64,000 nucleotides of DNA from Paucibacter sp. Y2R2-4 (GTDB lineage: Bacteria; Pseudomonadota; Gammaproteobacteria; Burkholderiales; Burkholderiaceae_C): the NCBI RefSeq assembly GCF_025717535.1, contig NZ_JAJIRO010000004.1, positions 558,001 to 622,000 of the forward strand, read 5' to 3'. Of this stretch, positions 7,475 through 16,224 are shown piece by piece. The notes under the pieces are model-generated. The model ran no database searches. It was not told the origin of the DNA and saw only the letters and a program-made list of their open reading frames with translations. The first letter of the stretch is position 1. Every line of letters begins with the position of its first letter. Position numbers and translations under genes: made by a program.

Positions 7475-8407
7475 TCAACGGCCCGAGCGAGGCGGCTCGA
7501 CCTCACCGCTTTCAATCGCCCGCACGATCTGCTCGCAGAGCCGGTGAGTCTCCAAAGCATCTTCGGCCCAACTCGGGTCCGGCGAGGGCGCTTGCAGCGC
7601 GGTAAAGAACTGCTCGATGATGGCTTCGAAGCCGCGCCGTCGCAGCACCGGCTCCCAGTCCCCAAAGCCATGGCGCTGCTCGCGGCCCCGGACGGTTTCG
7701 CGGGCCTGATTCAGGTCTTCGATGCGCCAGCTGCTGCCGGGGCTCATCAGCTCCAGTGTTTCTTTGCTGGCGCCGCTGTCGCGGTCCATCACGCCAATGC
7801 CGGTGAAGCCCGGCGCCTTGAATTGCACACTGACATGATGCAGCAGGCCACGCTCCATCCGCGCCGACACCACAGGCGCAGCCAGCGGCCCCGGCGCCAG
7901 AAATCGCAAGGTGTCGACCACATGGATGAAGTCGTCATAGATGAACTCGCGCGGCGCCGCCGGCTGGCCGATGCGGTGCTTTTGCAGCAGCGCCAGATGG
8001 CGACCCGGCAGGGCCAGCAGGCCGCGATAGAGCGGTGCGCAACGTCGATTGAAGCCCAGCATCAGCAGGCGCTGGCGCGCGCGGGCCAAAGCCACCAATG
8101 ACTCCGCCGCGTCCAGCTGAAAGGCAATAGGCTTGTCGAGATAGACATGCACGCCCTGCTCCAGCAAGGCCGTTGCCACCTCCATGTGCGAGTCGGTGCT
8201 GCTGTGGACAAAAGCTGCAGTGGGTGCGAAGCGCATCAGCGCATCCACACTCGTGGCCCGATGTGAGATCCGGTACTCCTGGGCCAGGGCTTGCAGGCGC
8301 TCGGCATTGCGCGAGCACAGCACCAGCTCCACATCGCGGCGCCGGCTCAGCAGCGGCAGATAAGCTTTTTGGGCAATGTCGCCCAGGCCAATGACTGCGA
8401 TGCGCAT
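7475..8407 (-). CDS. Gfo/Idh/MocA family NAD(P)-dependent oxidoreductase
   Basis: A 310-residue protein starting MRIAVIGLGDIAQKAYLP, a Rossmann nucleotide-binding fingerprint (GLGDIA). The family motif containing the catalytic Lys is present as VYLDKPIAF (EKP-type motif), and DDFIHVVDTLRFL matches the conserved D-x-x-x-H region of the C-terminal domain. The family oxidises or reduces sugars, cyclitols or related substrates; the substrate here is unknown. The ATG at 8405-8407 is preferred to an upstream TTG because it begins the fold directly and has AAGGA upstream. It lies 27 nt after the polysaccharide deacetylase gene on the same strand. Its stop is 1 nt beyond the stop of the converging LysR gene. 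Confidence 0.85.
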   Translation of the reverse strand: MRIAVIGLGDIAQKAYLPLLSRRRDVELVLCSRNAERLQALAQEYRISHRATSVDALMRFAPTAAFVHSSTDSHMEVATALLEQGVHVYLDKPIAFQLDAAESLVALARARQRLLMLGFNRRCAPLYRGLLALPGRHLALLQKHRIGQPAAPREFIYDDFIHVVDTLRFLAPGPLAAPVVSARMERGLLHHVSVQFKAPGFTGIGVMDRDSGASKETLELMSPGSSWRIEDLNQARETVRGREQRHGFGDWEPVLRRRGFEAIIEQFFTALQAPSPDPSWAEDALETHRLCEQIVRAIESGEVEPPRSGR

Positions 8408-8434
8408 GCGAGGCTTGTCCTTGTTCAAATCACT

Positions 8435-9277
8435 TCAGCGCCGGCGCGCCGCGTGCAAATGGCTGACGATGTTGACGAAGCTGTCCACCCAATAGAGCTG
8501 CGGGTTGTCGGCCAGATGCTGGAGCAGGGCCTGATGGGCTTCTTTGGAAACGCTCAGGTGATCACCGCCAATGCCATGGAAGGTGATGCTGGCCAGGGTC
8601 CCTTGAGCAGCCGCTTGCTGGACGATGGCAATCAAGGCCGCGCCGCTGACGCCGTCCGGCCCCGCGGTGGGCACATCCCAAGGGTCCAAGGCGGCCAGCG
8701 AGGCCACCGGCCCGCCGACGCGCGTCTTCATGCCCAGAAACTCCGACTTCACCGCCGGGAAATAGGGCTGGCCCGCGGCCAAGGGGTCGGTGCACGGGGC
8801 TGTAAACGTACGACGCGTCTGGCCATCAATGGCCTGCAAATAGGCATTCGCCAGCACGACTTCTTCGCGCATCTGAGCCACGCTGATGTGGTCCAGATCT
8901 CGATGCGCCGCCACCCAGTCGCGGCCTGGGGCAGAGCGCGAGCAGGGATGGAACAAGGTGTGGTTGCCGAGCTCATGGCCGGCGGCCGCGGCACGGCGCC
9001 ATTCAGGCAAGCGCTGGCTGACCGTGGGACTGGACAGCGTCAAATAGAACGTGGCCTTCAGACCCAAAGCATTCAGCGCGGGTAAGGCGTTATCCAGCTG
9101 CGACGGCAGTGCGTCGTCATACGAGAGGCTGACCGCCGCTTTGGCAGCACCCGGCCATTTGAAGGCTTCGCTATGTGCACCCGGGCTCCAGCCCGCCAGC
9201 GTCAGCAGCAGCGCTGCGCTGGAGAAAACCCTGCGCGGCCACAGCCGCCATTCATGCCAAGTCCTCGTCATCACCAT
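8435..9277 (-). CDS. Polysaccharide deacetylase (NodB-homology) family, exported
   Basis: A 280-residue protein with a signal peptide (basic HEWRLWPRR, then VFSSAALLLTLAGW, cleavage near GAHSEA). The NodB domain follows: motif 1 is SLSYDDAL (Asp54 and Asp55), motif 2 is HELGNHTLFHP (His106 and His110 as metal ligands), and a late WVDSFVNI helix closes the domain. These enzymes remove N- or O-acetyl groups from polysaccharides using a divalent metal; the real substrate (peptidoglycan, chitin or exopolysaccharide) cannot be told. The start is the ATG at 9275-9277 with AAGG upstream; the frame extends to a TTG at 9304. It is probably co-transcribed with the downstream oxidoreductase. Confidence 0.82.
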   Translation of the reverse strand: MVMTRTWHEWRLWPRRVFSSAALLLTLAGWSPGAHSEAFKWPGAAKAAVSLSYDDALPSQLDNALPALNALGLKATFYLTLSSPTVSQRLPEWRRAAAAGHELGNHTLFHPCSRSAPGRDWVAAHRDLDHISVAQMREEVVLANAYLQAIDGQTRRTFTAPCTDPLAAGQPYFPAVKSEFLGMKTRVGGPVASLAALDPWDVPTAGPDGVSGAALIAIVQQAAAQGTLASITFHGIGGDHLSVSKEAHQALLQHLADNPQLYWVDSFVNIVSHLHAARRR

Positions 9278-9304
9278 CGCGCGCCTTTTGCTTCGTTTCG
9301 CCAA

Positions 9305-9686
9305 GTGGGGCTTGGCATGCCGCGCCCATGATACGCAGGAGCTTGAAGCGAAAGCTGCACGCTCGCGTACTTTCGAACTTGTGAAATCCCCACATTTTCA
9401 TGGGTGATGTTCACAGCTTTGTCGCTTTGGCTTCTTAGCATCAGCGCCGACCGATTGGATGATGAATGCCAGGGACAAAAGGCCTTGCTGTTGCCCCGGC
9501 AGACAAGTCCGAACCGCTATGACAGAAATGTGAATACAAGCTCCCTAAGCAGGCTTTTGGACCGATGGATAAAGGCAAAGGCCGAAAGAATTGCGGGCCG
9601 GTTGCCTTGAGAAAATCTTGCTCTTCATAACGTGCAGGTAACCGGTCACATCAACAGCAAATCGCTGCAACCCGGGAGCGAAAAAA
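9305..9686. other. Intergenic region (~400 bp) with one hairpin, no gene
   Basis: This gap is divergent between the deacetylase and a chemoreceptor. At 9381-9414 an imperfect hairpin is visible: GTGAA-ATC-CCCA pairs with TGGG-T-GAT-G-TTCAC around an 8-nt loop, with two single-base bulges and no T-tract. A 68-codon GTG-started frame at 9404-9610 has no family resemblance and I do not call it. I found no well-spaced sigma-28 promoter, although GCCGAAAG at 9581-9588 resembles its -10 half. Confidence 0.45.
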
Positions 9687-11228
9687 ATGATCTTGAATCA
9701 ACTGCAGATTGGCACCCGCCTGAAACTGGCCTTTGCCCTTGTGATCGCCCTGTTGCTGGCCAGCCTGATGGCCGGACTTTCAGCGCTGCGCCATGCCAGC
9801 GAAACCATGGACCAAGTAGTGGACGACCGCTATGCGCAGATCGCGCTCAGCAGCGCCATCAAGAACGTGGGCGACAAAGGGGTCATCACCATCGGCCGCA
9901 TCCTGCTTGCCGACGGACCCGAGCAAGTCAAACGTTATATGGATGAGTACGCAAGCCTGCGTGCGACCAATACCGAGAACTTCGCGAAGTTCGAAAAACT
10001 GCTGCACACCGAGGACAGCAAGGCCATCTTTGCCGAGCAGACCGAAGCCCGCAAAGCCTACGGTGCGGCGGTGCGTAAGTTCTTTGACCAGATGAAGGCC
10101 GGCAAGCGCGAAGAGGCGATGCAAACCTACCAGGGTGAAATGGCCAGCCTGCAGCCGCGCTACTACTCGTTGATCGACAAGATGGTGCAGCACCAAGAGC
10201 AGGGCATGAACGCCGATGTGGCCGAAGCCAAGGCGGCCTCGCAGCGCTCGCGCTGGGGCATGATGCTGTTCTCCGCCGTCGCGGTGTTGCTGGGCGTTGC
10301 CACGGCCATCTCCATCACTCGCTCCATCGTGCATCCGATCGACCGCGCCATCCACATGGCTGAGGCCGTTGCCGCCGGCAAGCTGACCTGGAAGATTCAA
10401 GACAGCAGCAAGGACGAGGTGGGCCGTCTGATGCAGGCCCTCAAGAATATGGTGGACAGCCTCAACCGTATCGTCTCCGAGGTGCGCAGCGGCGCGGATC
10501 TGATCGCCTCGACCTCGCTGCAAGTCGCACAAGGCAATCAAGACCTGTCGGTGCGGACCGAACAGCAGGCCAGCGCTTTGGAAGAAACGGCTTCCGCCAT
10601 GGAGCAGCTGACCTCGGCCATTCGCCTGAGTTCGGACAACGCCAATCAAGCCAACCAATCGGCGCTGCAGGCTTCGTCGGTGGCTTCGCAGGGCGGCGAA
10701 GTGGTGGGCCAAGTGGTGGCGACGATGAGCTCGATTGCCGACTCGTCCAAGCGCATCGTCGAGATCATCAGCGTGATCGACGGTATCGCCTTCCAAACCA
10801 ATATCTTGGCTTTGAACGCAGCGGTCGAAGCCGCCCGCGCCGGTGAACATGGCCGCGGCTTTGCGGTGGTGGCCTCGGAAGTGCGCAGCTTGGCGCAGCG
10901 CAGCGCGCTGGCCGCCAAGGAGATCAAGTCCTTGATCGACAACTCGGTCGATCAGGTGGACCGCGGCAGCCAGATGGTGGAGCATGCCGGCGCCACCATG
11001 CAACAGGTGGTGACCAGCATCAAGCGTGTCAGTGACATCGTGGCCGAGATCAGCGCCTCCAGCCGCGAGCAAAGCATGGGCATTGAGCAAGTCAACGAGG
11101 CCATCGTGCAGATGGACGATTCAACGCAAAAGAACGCCGCCATGGTCGAGCAAAGCACGGCGTCGGCCCGTGCCCTGCAAGACCAGGCCGACAAGATGGC
11201 CGGCCTGGTTCGCACCTTTTCGCTATGA
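9687..11228 (+). CDS. Methyl-accepting chemotaxis protein (4HB_MCP-HAMP-MA)
   Basis: A 513-residue inner-membrane receptor. TM1 is near residues 13-31 ([18 protein letters not shown]), followed by a helical periplasmic four-helix-bundle sensor (about 35-190), TM2 ([19 protein letters not shown]), a HAMP domain ([24 protein letters not shown]..) and a cytoplasmic signalling domain. The hairpin tip is [37 protein letters not shown], the CheA/CheW contact. [16 protein letters not shown] is a typical methylation region. There is no CheR-binding pentapeptide (NWETF-like) at the C-terminus. The ligand is unknown. GGGAG precedes the ATG. Confidence 0.93.
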   Translation: MILNQLQIGTRLKLAFALVIALLLASLMAGLSALRHASETMDQVVDDRYAQIALSSAIKNVGDKGVITIGRILLADGPEQVKRYMDEYASLRATNTENFAKFEKLLHTEDSKAIFAEQTEARKAYGAAVRKFFDQMKAGKREEAMQTYQGEMASLQPRYYSLIDKMVQHQEQGMNADVAEAKAASQRSRWGMMLFSAVAVLLGVATAISITRSIVHPIDRAIHMAEAVAAGKLTWKIQDSSKDEVGRLMQALKNMVDSLNRIVSEVRSGADLIASTSLQVAQGNQDLSVRTEQQASALEETASAMEQLTSAIRLSSDNANQANQSALQASSVASQGGEVVGQVVATMSSIADSSKRIVEIISVIDGIAFQTNILALNAAVEAARAGEHGRGFAVVASEVRSLAQRSALAAKEIKSLIDNSVDQVDRGSQMVEHAGATMQQVVTSIKRVSDIVAEISASSREQSMGIEQVNEAIVQMDDSTQKNAAMVEQSTASARALQDQADKMAGLVRTFSL

Positions 11229-11462
11229 ATTGAACTGAACTCGACCCGACCCACACGAGAACTCGCTACCCAGGAGTAGGGCCGCCCCCGTTGGAGGCCC
11301 GCCGTGATGCCAAGAACACACGGAGACAAAAGCCAGCGTCAGACGCAAGTTTGATGCAGGCCCAGCCATGGATACAGGGCGCCACAGAGCGCCGCCATGG
11401 GAATCCAAGCGCCAGAGCGACATCGCCCTGGCCTTGCTTTTTCGAAAACCAGGGAGAGTCAG

Positions 11463-14135
11463 ATGTTGAGTTCCTTCACCCGCCGCCACAGCTGGCTGCA
11501 GCGTTGCCGTTTCAATGCCATTGAGTCCCTGCTGGACTGCCCGCCTGGCCATGCCGCTTACGCCACGGCCGGCGTGCAGGCCTGGATGGAGGCTTACCGT
11601 CGCCAAGGCTACCGGATCGCCCGACTCGACCCGCTGGACTTGGCGCCTCGCGCCGATGAAGCAGCGCTGAACCCCGCGAATTTTGGCCTGGCCGCAACTG
11701 ACACTTTGCCGCAGGACGCAAGCGTGCTCGGGGCCGCCACCGTCCATGAGTTGGAAGCCCGACTGCGCAGCCTTTACGCCGACAGCTTGAGCCTGGATTG
11801 CAGCGCCGTGCGGGACGAAGCTCGCAGCACCTGGTTGTTCCGCAAGATGGAGTCCTTGCCTTCGGCGGGCCAAGTCTTGAAGAGCCAAGGCCCGGCCTTG
11901 CTCGAGCGCCTGGTGCAGACCCAGGCCTGGGAGCAGCATGTGGCTGCTTGCTATCCGCAGGCCAAGCGTTTTTCTCTGGAAGGCTGCGAGGCGCTGTTGC
12001 CGCTGCTGGATGCACTGATCACCCAGGCCAGCGCACAGGGCGTGGGCGAGATTTTGCTGGGCATGCCGCATCGCGGCCGGGTCAATGTGCTGGTCAATCT
12101 GATGGGCGTGCCGGCCCGCCAAGTGCTGGACTACTTTGACCGTGAGCGCGCCCAGCCGGTGCATCAACGCGATCTGGTCTATCACCTGGGTGCGCGGCGC
12201 CAACTGGCCACGCCTCATGGCGAGGTCGGACTCAGCCTGGCCTTCAATCCCTCGCATCTGCAAAGTGTGCACCCGGTGGTGGTGGGCATGACAAGGGCTG
12301 AGCAAGACCGCGGCTTGGGCCACAGCCCTGGCCAAGCCTTGGCTTTGGTGCTGCATGGCGACGCCGCCGTGGCCGGCCAGGGGGTGATGATGGAAACCTT
12401 GATGCTGAGCCAGAAGCCCGGCTACGCCACGGGCGGCACGGTCCATGTGGTCATCAACAACCAAGTGGGCTTCACCGAGCTCAACCCCATGGACGGCCAT
12501 TTGCCGCGCTATTGCACCGATGTCTCGCGCATGATTGATGCGCCGGTGCTGCGGGTGAGCGCCGACGCGCCGGAGCAATTGCTGCGGGCCGCCCAACTGG
12601 CGCTGGCCTACCGCAGCCGCTTCGGCGCCGACATCTTCATTGACCTGATCGGCTACCGCCGCCCCGGCCATTCGGAACATGATGTGCCGGCCCTGACCAG
12701 CCCGCAGCGGCAGGCCCAGATCGACGCGGCGCCCAGCGTTGTTGAACGCTTTGCCCAGCGCTTGCAGACGGCCGGCCTGGGCAGCGCCAGCGATTGGCAA
12801 GAACGCATCGCTGAGGCGCGTGCCGCAGCCTTGCAAGGCTTCAGCGCCGAGGCTTCGGAAACACCTGAGGCGCCTAGCCCACAAGAGGCGCCCGAAGCCA
12901 TCAGTCGGTACGACGCTTTGCCGAACAATTTGCCAAACGACTTGCCCACTTGGCAAGCCCTGGTTCAAAGCCTCACCCGCTTGCCAGAGGGCTTTGCGCC
13001 GCACCCGATGGTGCAAACCTTGATCGAAGACTGGCAAGCCATGGCGGCCGCTGAAGACGCGCGGGTCGATTGGCGCTTTGCCGAGAACCTGGCCTTTGCA
13101 CACCTGCTGCAAGCGGGCAAGCATGTGCGCGTCTCCGGCATGGACGCCCAGCGCGGCACTTTCTTTCACCGCCTGGCCGTCTGGCATCCACAGTCCGGGC
13201 ATGCACAGTCCGGGCACAACTCCAGCCATCCGCAGCATCTACCCTTGCAGCAGTTGCCGGGCGCGACCGGGCGCTTCGAGATTTACAACTCACCGCTGTC
13301 CGAGGAGGCCGTGCTGGGCTTTGAATACGGCTACAGCCTGCAGGCGCCGCAAAGCCTGGTGATCTGGGAGGCGCAGTTCGGCGACTTCGTCAACGGCGCG
13401 CAGGTCTTTGTCGATCAATACATCGCCTCGGGTGAAGCCAAATGGGGTTGCGCCTCGGGCCTGACCTTGTTGCTGCCGCATGGCTATGAGGGCGTCGGGC
13501 CCGAGCATTCCAACGGTTTTTTGAGCCGCTTCCTGCAACTCTGCGCCGAAGGCAATCTGCAGGTGCTGATGCCCAGCACTGCGGCCCAGTATTTCCATAT
13601 GCTGCGGCGCCAGGCCTTGGCGCGCCATCGCAAGCCTCTGGTCGTGATGAGCCCCAAGGCCGTGCTGTACGAAGAGCCTGGTTCCCACTCGCCGCTGCAG
13701 CAGCTGATGCAGGGCCAGTTTGAGACCGTGCTGGATGACGACACGGGGCTTGATCGCAGCGCAGTCGAGCGTCTGGTGCTGTGCAGCGGCAAGGTTCACT
13801 ACGACTTGCTGCGCGCCCGCCGCAGCGAGGGCGGCCGCCAGCCGCGCAGCGCGCTGCTGCGCGTGGAGCAGCTCTACCCCTTCCCGGCCGAACGCTTGGC
13901 CGAGCTGCTAGCCAGCTACCCGAACTTGCGCGAGGTGGTGTGGGCCCAAGAAGAGCAGCTCAACCAAGGCGCTTGGGCTTTTGTGCGCGATGCCATCGCC
14001 GCCGTGCTGCCTGCGGGCCTGCCCTTGCGCTGCGCTGCGCCACCCAACCGGGCTGGAGGTGCCAGCGCCAATCTGGCCGGGCACCGTGAGGTCCAAGCCG
14101 CTTTGATGGCCGAGGCCCTGGGCCTCTCCAGCTGA
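11463..14135 (+). CDS. Orphan 2-oxoglutarate dehydrogenase E1-like thiamine diphosphate enzyme
   Basis: An 890-residue protein closely following SucA: GMPHRGRVNVL (His203), VYHLG (His241, same 38-residue spacing as the E. coli catalytic pair), FNPSHL, LHGDAAVAGQG, INNQVGFTELNP (ThDP binding), GTFFHR, LSEEAVLGFEYGY and FGDFVNGAQVFVDQ. The N-terminal segment that binds E2 in standard SucA (about the first 75 residues, with FLSGANAAYIE-type sequence) is absent; the protein starts at the helical part (AWMEAYRRQGYRIARLDPL). No sucB or lpd lies nearby, and sucCD is 39 kb away. It is probably a paralogue acting alone as a 2-oxo acid decarboxylase/carboligase, or on a different partner. AGGGAGA precedes the ATG; the open frame back to 11397 is judged non-coding. 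Confidence 0.85.
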   Translation: MLSSFTRRHSWLQRCRFNAIESLLDCPPGHAAYATAGVQAWMEAYRRQGYRIARLDPLDLAPRADEAALNPANFGLAATDTLPQDASVLGAATVHELEARLRSLYADSLSLDCSAVRDEARSTWLFRKMESLPSAGQVLKSQGPALLERLVQTQAWEQHVAACYPQAKRFSLEGCEALLPLLDALITQASAQGVGEILLGMPHRGRVNVLVNLMGVPARQVLDYFDRERAQPVHQRDLVYHLGARRQLATPHGEVGLSLAFNPSHLQSVHPVVVGMTRAEQDRGLGHSPGQALALVLHGDAAVAGQGVMMETLMLSQKPGYATGGTVHVVINNQVGFTELNPMDGHLPRYCTDVSRMIDAPVLRVSADAPEQLLRAAQLALAYRSRFGADIFIDLIGYRRPGHSEHDVPALTSPQRQAQIDAAPSVVERFAQRLQTAGLGSASDWQERIAEARAAALQGFSAEASETPEAPSPQEAPEAISRYDALPNNLPNDLPTWQALVQSLTRLPEGFAPHPMVQTLIEDWQAMAAAEDARVDWRFAENLAFAHLLQAGKHVRVSGMDAQRGTFFHRLAVWHPQSGHAQSGHNSSHPQHLPLQQLPGATGRFEIYNSPLSEEAVLGFEYGYSLQAPQSLVIWEAQFGDFVNGAQVFVDQYIASGEAKWGCASGLTLLLPHGYEGVGPEHSNGFLSRFLQLCAEGNLQVLMPSTAAQYFHMLRRQALARHRKPLVVMSPKAVLYEEPGSHSPLQQLMQGQFETVLDDDTGLDRSAVERLVLCSGKVHYDLLRARRSEGGRQPRSALLRVEQLYPFPAERLAELLASYPNLREVVWAQEEQLNQGAWAFVRDAIAAVLPAGLPLRCAAPPNRAGGASANLAGHREVQAALMAEALGLSS

Positions 14136-14165
14136 AAGCTGCCCCGGCTAGGCGGTAGTAAGTCA

Positions 14166-14203
14166 CGCTGCGCGCCGGTCCGGCTGGGACCGCGCGCGCA
14201 GCG
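14166..14203. repeat. Strong GC-rich inverted repeat (16-bp stem) after the E1-like gene
   Basis: Bases 14166-14181 pair with 14187-14203 with one bulged C at 14193, giving a 10+6 bp stem and a 5-nt loop. No T-run follows on either strand, so it is not a standard intrinsic terminator, but it lies 30 nt after the E1-like stop codon and could end or stabilise that mRNA. Confidence 0.5.
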
Positions 14204-14223
14204 CACAGCATGGCTGGGTCGTC

Positions 14224-14237
14224 TTGACTTAAATCAA
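14224..14237 (+). promoter_or_regulatory. FNR/ANR-type box upstream of the PAS chemoreceptor
   Basis: TTGACTTAAATCAA at 14224-14237 matches the FNR consensus TTGAT-N4-ATCAA at nine of ten fixed positions. It is centred about 86 nt before the receptor start codon, compatible with activation from -41.5 and a leader of about 45 nt. The match is direct; oxygen control is an inference. Confidence 0.45.
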
Positions 14238-14316
14238 TGACGACAAGCGCGGCAAGCCCGAACCTCGCGCCCTCGATTCACGGTGAGTCGACGTTCACGA
14301 CGTTTCAGCTTTTTTC

Positions 14317-15966
14317 ATGCGCATCAATCTGCCGGTCATTCCGCACGAATACCCTTTTCCCAGCGGCCAGACGCTGGTCTCCACCACCGACACGCAAGGC
14401 CGCATCCTGCATTGCAACGCGGCCTTTGTTGAGGTCAGCGGCTACCGCAAAGAGGAATTGCTGGGCCAGCCCCACAACCTCATCCGCCACCCGGACATGC
14501 CTTCTGAGGCCTTCCGCGATATGTGGGCCACCATCGGCGCCGGCAGCCCCTGGTCGGGCTTGGTGAAGAACCGCCGCAAGGACGGCAGCCACTACTGGGT
14601 GATGGCGAATGTGACGCCGCTGCTGCATGCCGGTCAGTTGAGTGGTTATATGTCGGTGCGCTCCGAAGCCAGCCGCACCCAGATTCAGGCGGCCGAAGCC
14701 CTGTATGCAGCCCTGCGAGAAGAAGCCCGCCAAGGCCGGCGCATCCACGGCTTGCAAGCCGGTCAATTGCACAGACTCGATGCGCGCGGCCAAGTCCGCC
14801 GGCTGCTGCAAGCGCTGGGTCGTGCTCGCGGCGCCCTGCTGCCCGCTGGCTTGGGCCTGCTGGCCTGGTCGCTGGGTTCGGGCGTCTGGGGCTTGAGCCT
14901 CAATGCCGGGGTGGCGCTGCCGCTGGTGGCTGCTGCGGCCCTGGCCCTCGATGCGCTGGCGCGGCGACGCAGCCAGGCTGCGCTGCAACAAGTGCAAGGC
15001 TTTGCCAACCAGCTGGCAGCCGGCGATTTGAGTCAAGAGCTCAAACCCAGCGGCCATGGCTTGACGCGCGGGCTGGAGGCTTCGCTGGCGCAGCTGCGCG
15101 TCAATATGCAGGCCTTGGTCTCCGACACCCGCAGCGAGTTGGCACGCATGACGGCCGTCAGCCAGGAGATCGCCCAGGGCAACCAGGACCTGGCCCAGCG
15201 CACCGAATCGCAGGCCGCCAATCTGGAAGAAACCGCCGCCAGCATGCAGCAGATCAGCGCCACGGTGAAGCTCAGCAGCGACTCGACCCAGCAGGCCTCC
15301 GGCGTGGTGGGTGAGCTGAACGCTGTGTCGCAGCGCAGCGGCGATGCGGTGCATTCGGTCACCACCACCATGGGCGCGATCGCCCAGTCCTCGCAGCGCA
15401 TTGGCGAAATCATTCAGGTGATCGACAGCATCGCCTTCCAGACCAATATCCTGGCCCTCAATGCCGCCGTGGAATCGGCCCGCGCGGGCGAACATGGGCG
15501 CGGCTTTGCCGTCGTGGCCACCGAGGTGCGGGCGCTGGCGCAGCGCAGCTCGAATGCGGCTCGCGAGATCAAGCAATTGATTCAAGAGTCCACCGAGCGT
15601 GTGGAGGCCGGCGAACGTCAGACCGCTCATGCGCGCAGCAGCATCACCGCCACCTTGCAATCAGTGCAGCAATTCGCCCACCTGATGGCCGGCATTGATG
15701 ATGGCGCCCGCGAGCAGCTCAGCGGCATCTCACAGATCTACACCGCCATCCAGCAGATCGAAAGCATCACCCAGCAGAACGCGGCCTTGGTGGAGCAATT
15801 GGCGCGCTCGGCACTGCAGATGCGCGAGCAGGCCGACGAGGTGAACGCCTCGCTGAGCGTGTTCCGCCTGCGTCGCGACGAAGCCCGGCGCCCCCTGCCG
15901 GATGCAGTCAGCCTGCGCAAGGCGGCACGCCCAAGCTCGGCTGCAATGGCCACACCGCTGCATTGA
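14317..15966 (+). CDS. PAS-domain methyl-accepting chemotaxis protein, Aer-like
   Basis: A 549-residue receptor. The N-terminal PAS domain (about 10-115) carries [42 protein letters not shown] and [18 protein letters not shown], the sequence type of Aer energy/aerotaxis sensors that bind FAD. A membrane hairpin follows ([18 protein letters not shown] / [18 protein letters not shown]), then a HAMP-like stretch ([14 protein letters not shown]), and the signalling domain with tip [43 protein letters not shown]. No periplasmic sensor domain is present, as in Aer. An FNR-type box lies upstream, consistent with redox- or oxygen-linked taxis. Confidence 0.9.
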   Translation: MRINLPVIPHEYPFPSGQTLVSTTDTQGRILHCNAAFVEVSGYRKEELLGQPHNLIRHPDMPSEAFRDMWATIGAGSPWSGLVKNRRKDGSHYWVMANVTPLLHAGQLSGYMSVRSEASRTQIQAAEALYAALREEARQGRRIHGLQAGQLHRLDARGQVRRLLQALGRARGALLPAGLGLLAWSLGSGVWGLSLNAGVALPLVAAAALALDALARRRSQAALQQVQGFANQLAAGDLSQELKPSGHGLTRGLEASLAQLRVNMQALVSDTRSELARMTAVSQEIAQGNQDLAQRTESQAANLEETAASMQQISATVKLSSDSTQQASGVVGELNAVSQRSGDAVHSVTTTMGAIAQSSQRIGEIIQVIDSIAFQTNILALNAAVESARAGEHGRGFAVVATEVRALAQRSSNAAREIKQLIQESTERVEAGERQTAHARSSITATLQSVQQFAHLMAGIDDGAREQLSGISQIYTAIQQIESITQQNAALVEQLARSALQMREQADEVNASLSVFRLRRDEARRPLPDAVSLRKAARPSSAAMATPLH

Positions 15967-16061
15967 TCGCAGGAAGCAGGCGGCCTTGCACCGCCTGACT
16001 GGAGCCGCCGCCCAGCCTGCTGTCCTGGCGGCTTGCGGTGCTTGCAAAACTCGCTATCATG

Positions 16062-16078
16062 CCTACCTATCGGAAGGT
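16062..16078 (+). promoter_or_regulatory. TetR-type operator-like site O1 (imperfect)
   Basis: CCTACCTATCGGAAGGT is a degenerate copy of the perfect operator at 16188-16205, with the same spacing. It lies about 160 bp upstream of the SDR gene, so a second TetR site for looping or tighter repression is plausible. Confidence 0.4.
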
Positions 16079-16187
16079 TTGTCTCTCTTGAGTGGGGACA
16101 TCCCGGGCTCAGTCCTGGCCCCATGCGATGGAAATCGACCTCTCGATACCCCACGCAGACTTCGGTTTGCTTCTTTTTAACTCGAGT

Positions 16188-16205
16188 ACCTACCTATTGG
16201 TAGGT
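16188..16205 (+). promoter_or_regulatory. TetR-type operator O2 in the SDR promoter (perfect dyad)
   Basis: ACCTACC-TATT-GGTAGGT is a perfect 7-bp inverted repeat with a 4-nt centre, ending 19 nt before the SDR start codon. The neighbouring TetR protein is its obvious ligand. The dyad is seen directly; the pairing with this TetR is inferred from proximity and from related sites at 16062 and 17025. Confidence 0.65.
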
Positions 16206-16224
16206 CATTATTCGGAGAATCAAC

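Noticed and set aside
9541-9600. A possible sigma-28 flagellar promoter before the first chemoreceptor
   Set aside because: GCCGAAAG resembles the -10 half, but no TAAA lies at the required 15-nt distance.
9404-9610. A 68-codon GTG-started frame upstream of the first chemoreceptor
   Set aside because: No ribosome-binding site or family match; the region fits an upstream promoter zone.
11397-11463. Earlier ATG for the E1-like gene at 11397
   Set aside because: It adds 22 residues with no resemblance to SucA, while AGGGAGA precedes the ATG at 11463.
11223-13238. A 671-codon open frame antisense to the E1-like gene
   Set aside because: It is in the high-GC shadow of a gene with clear catalytic motifs, has Gln/His/Arg-rich composition and no family resemblance.
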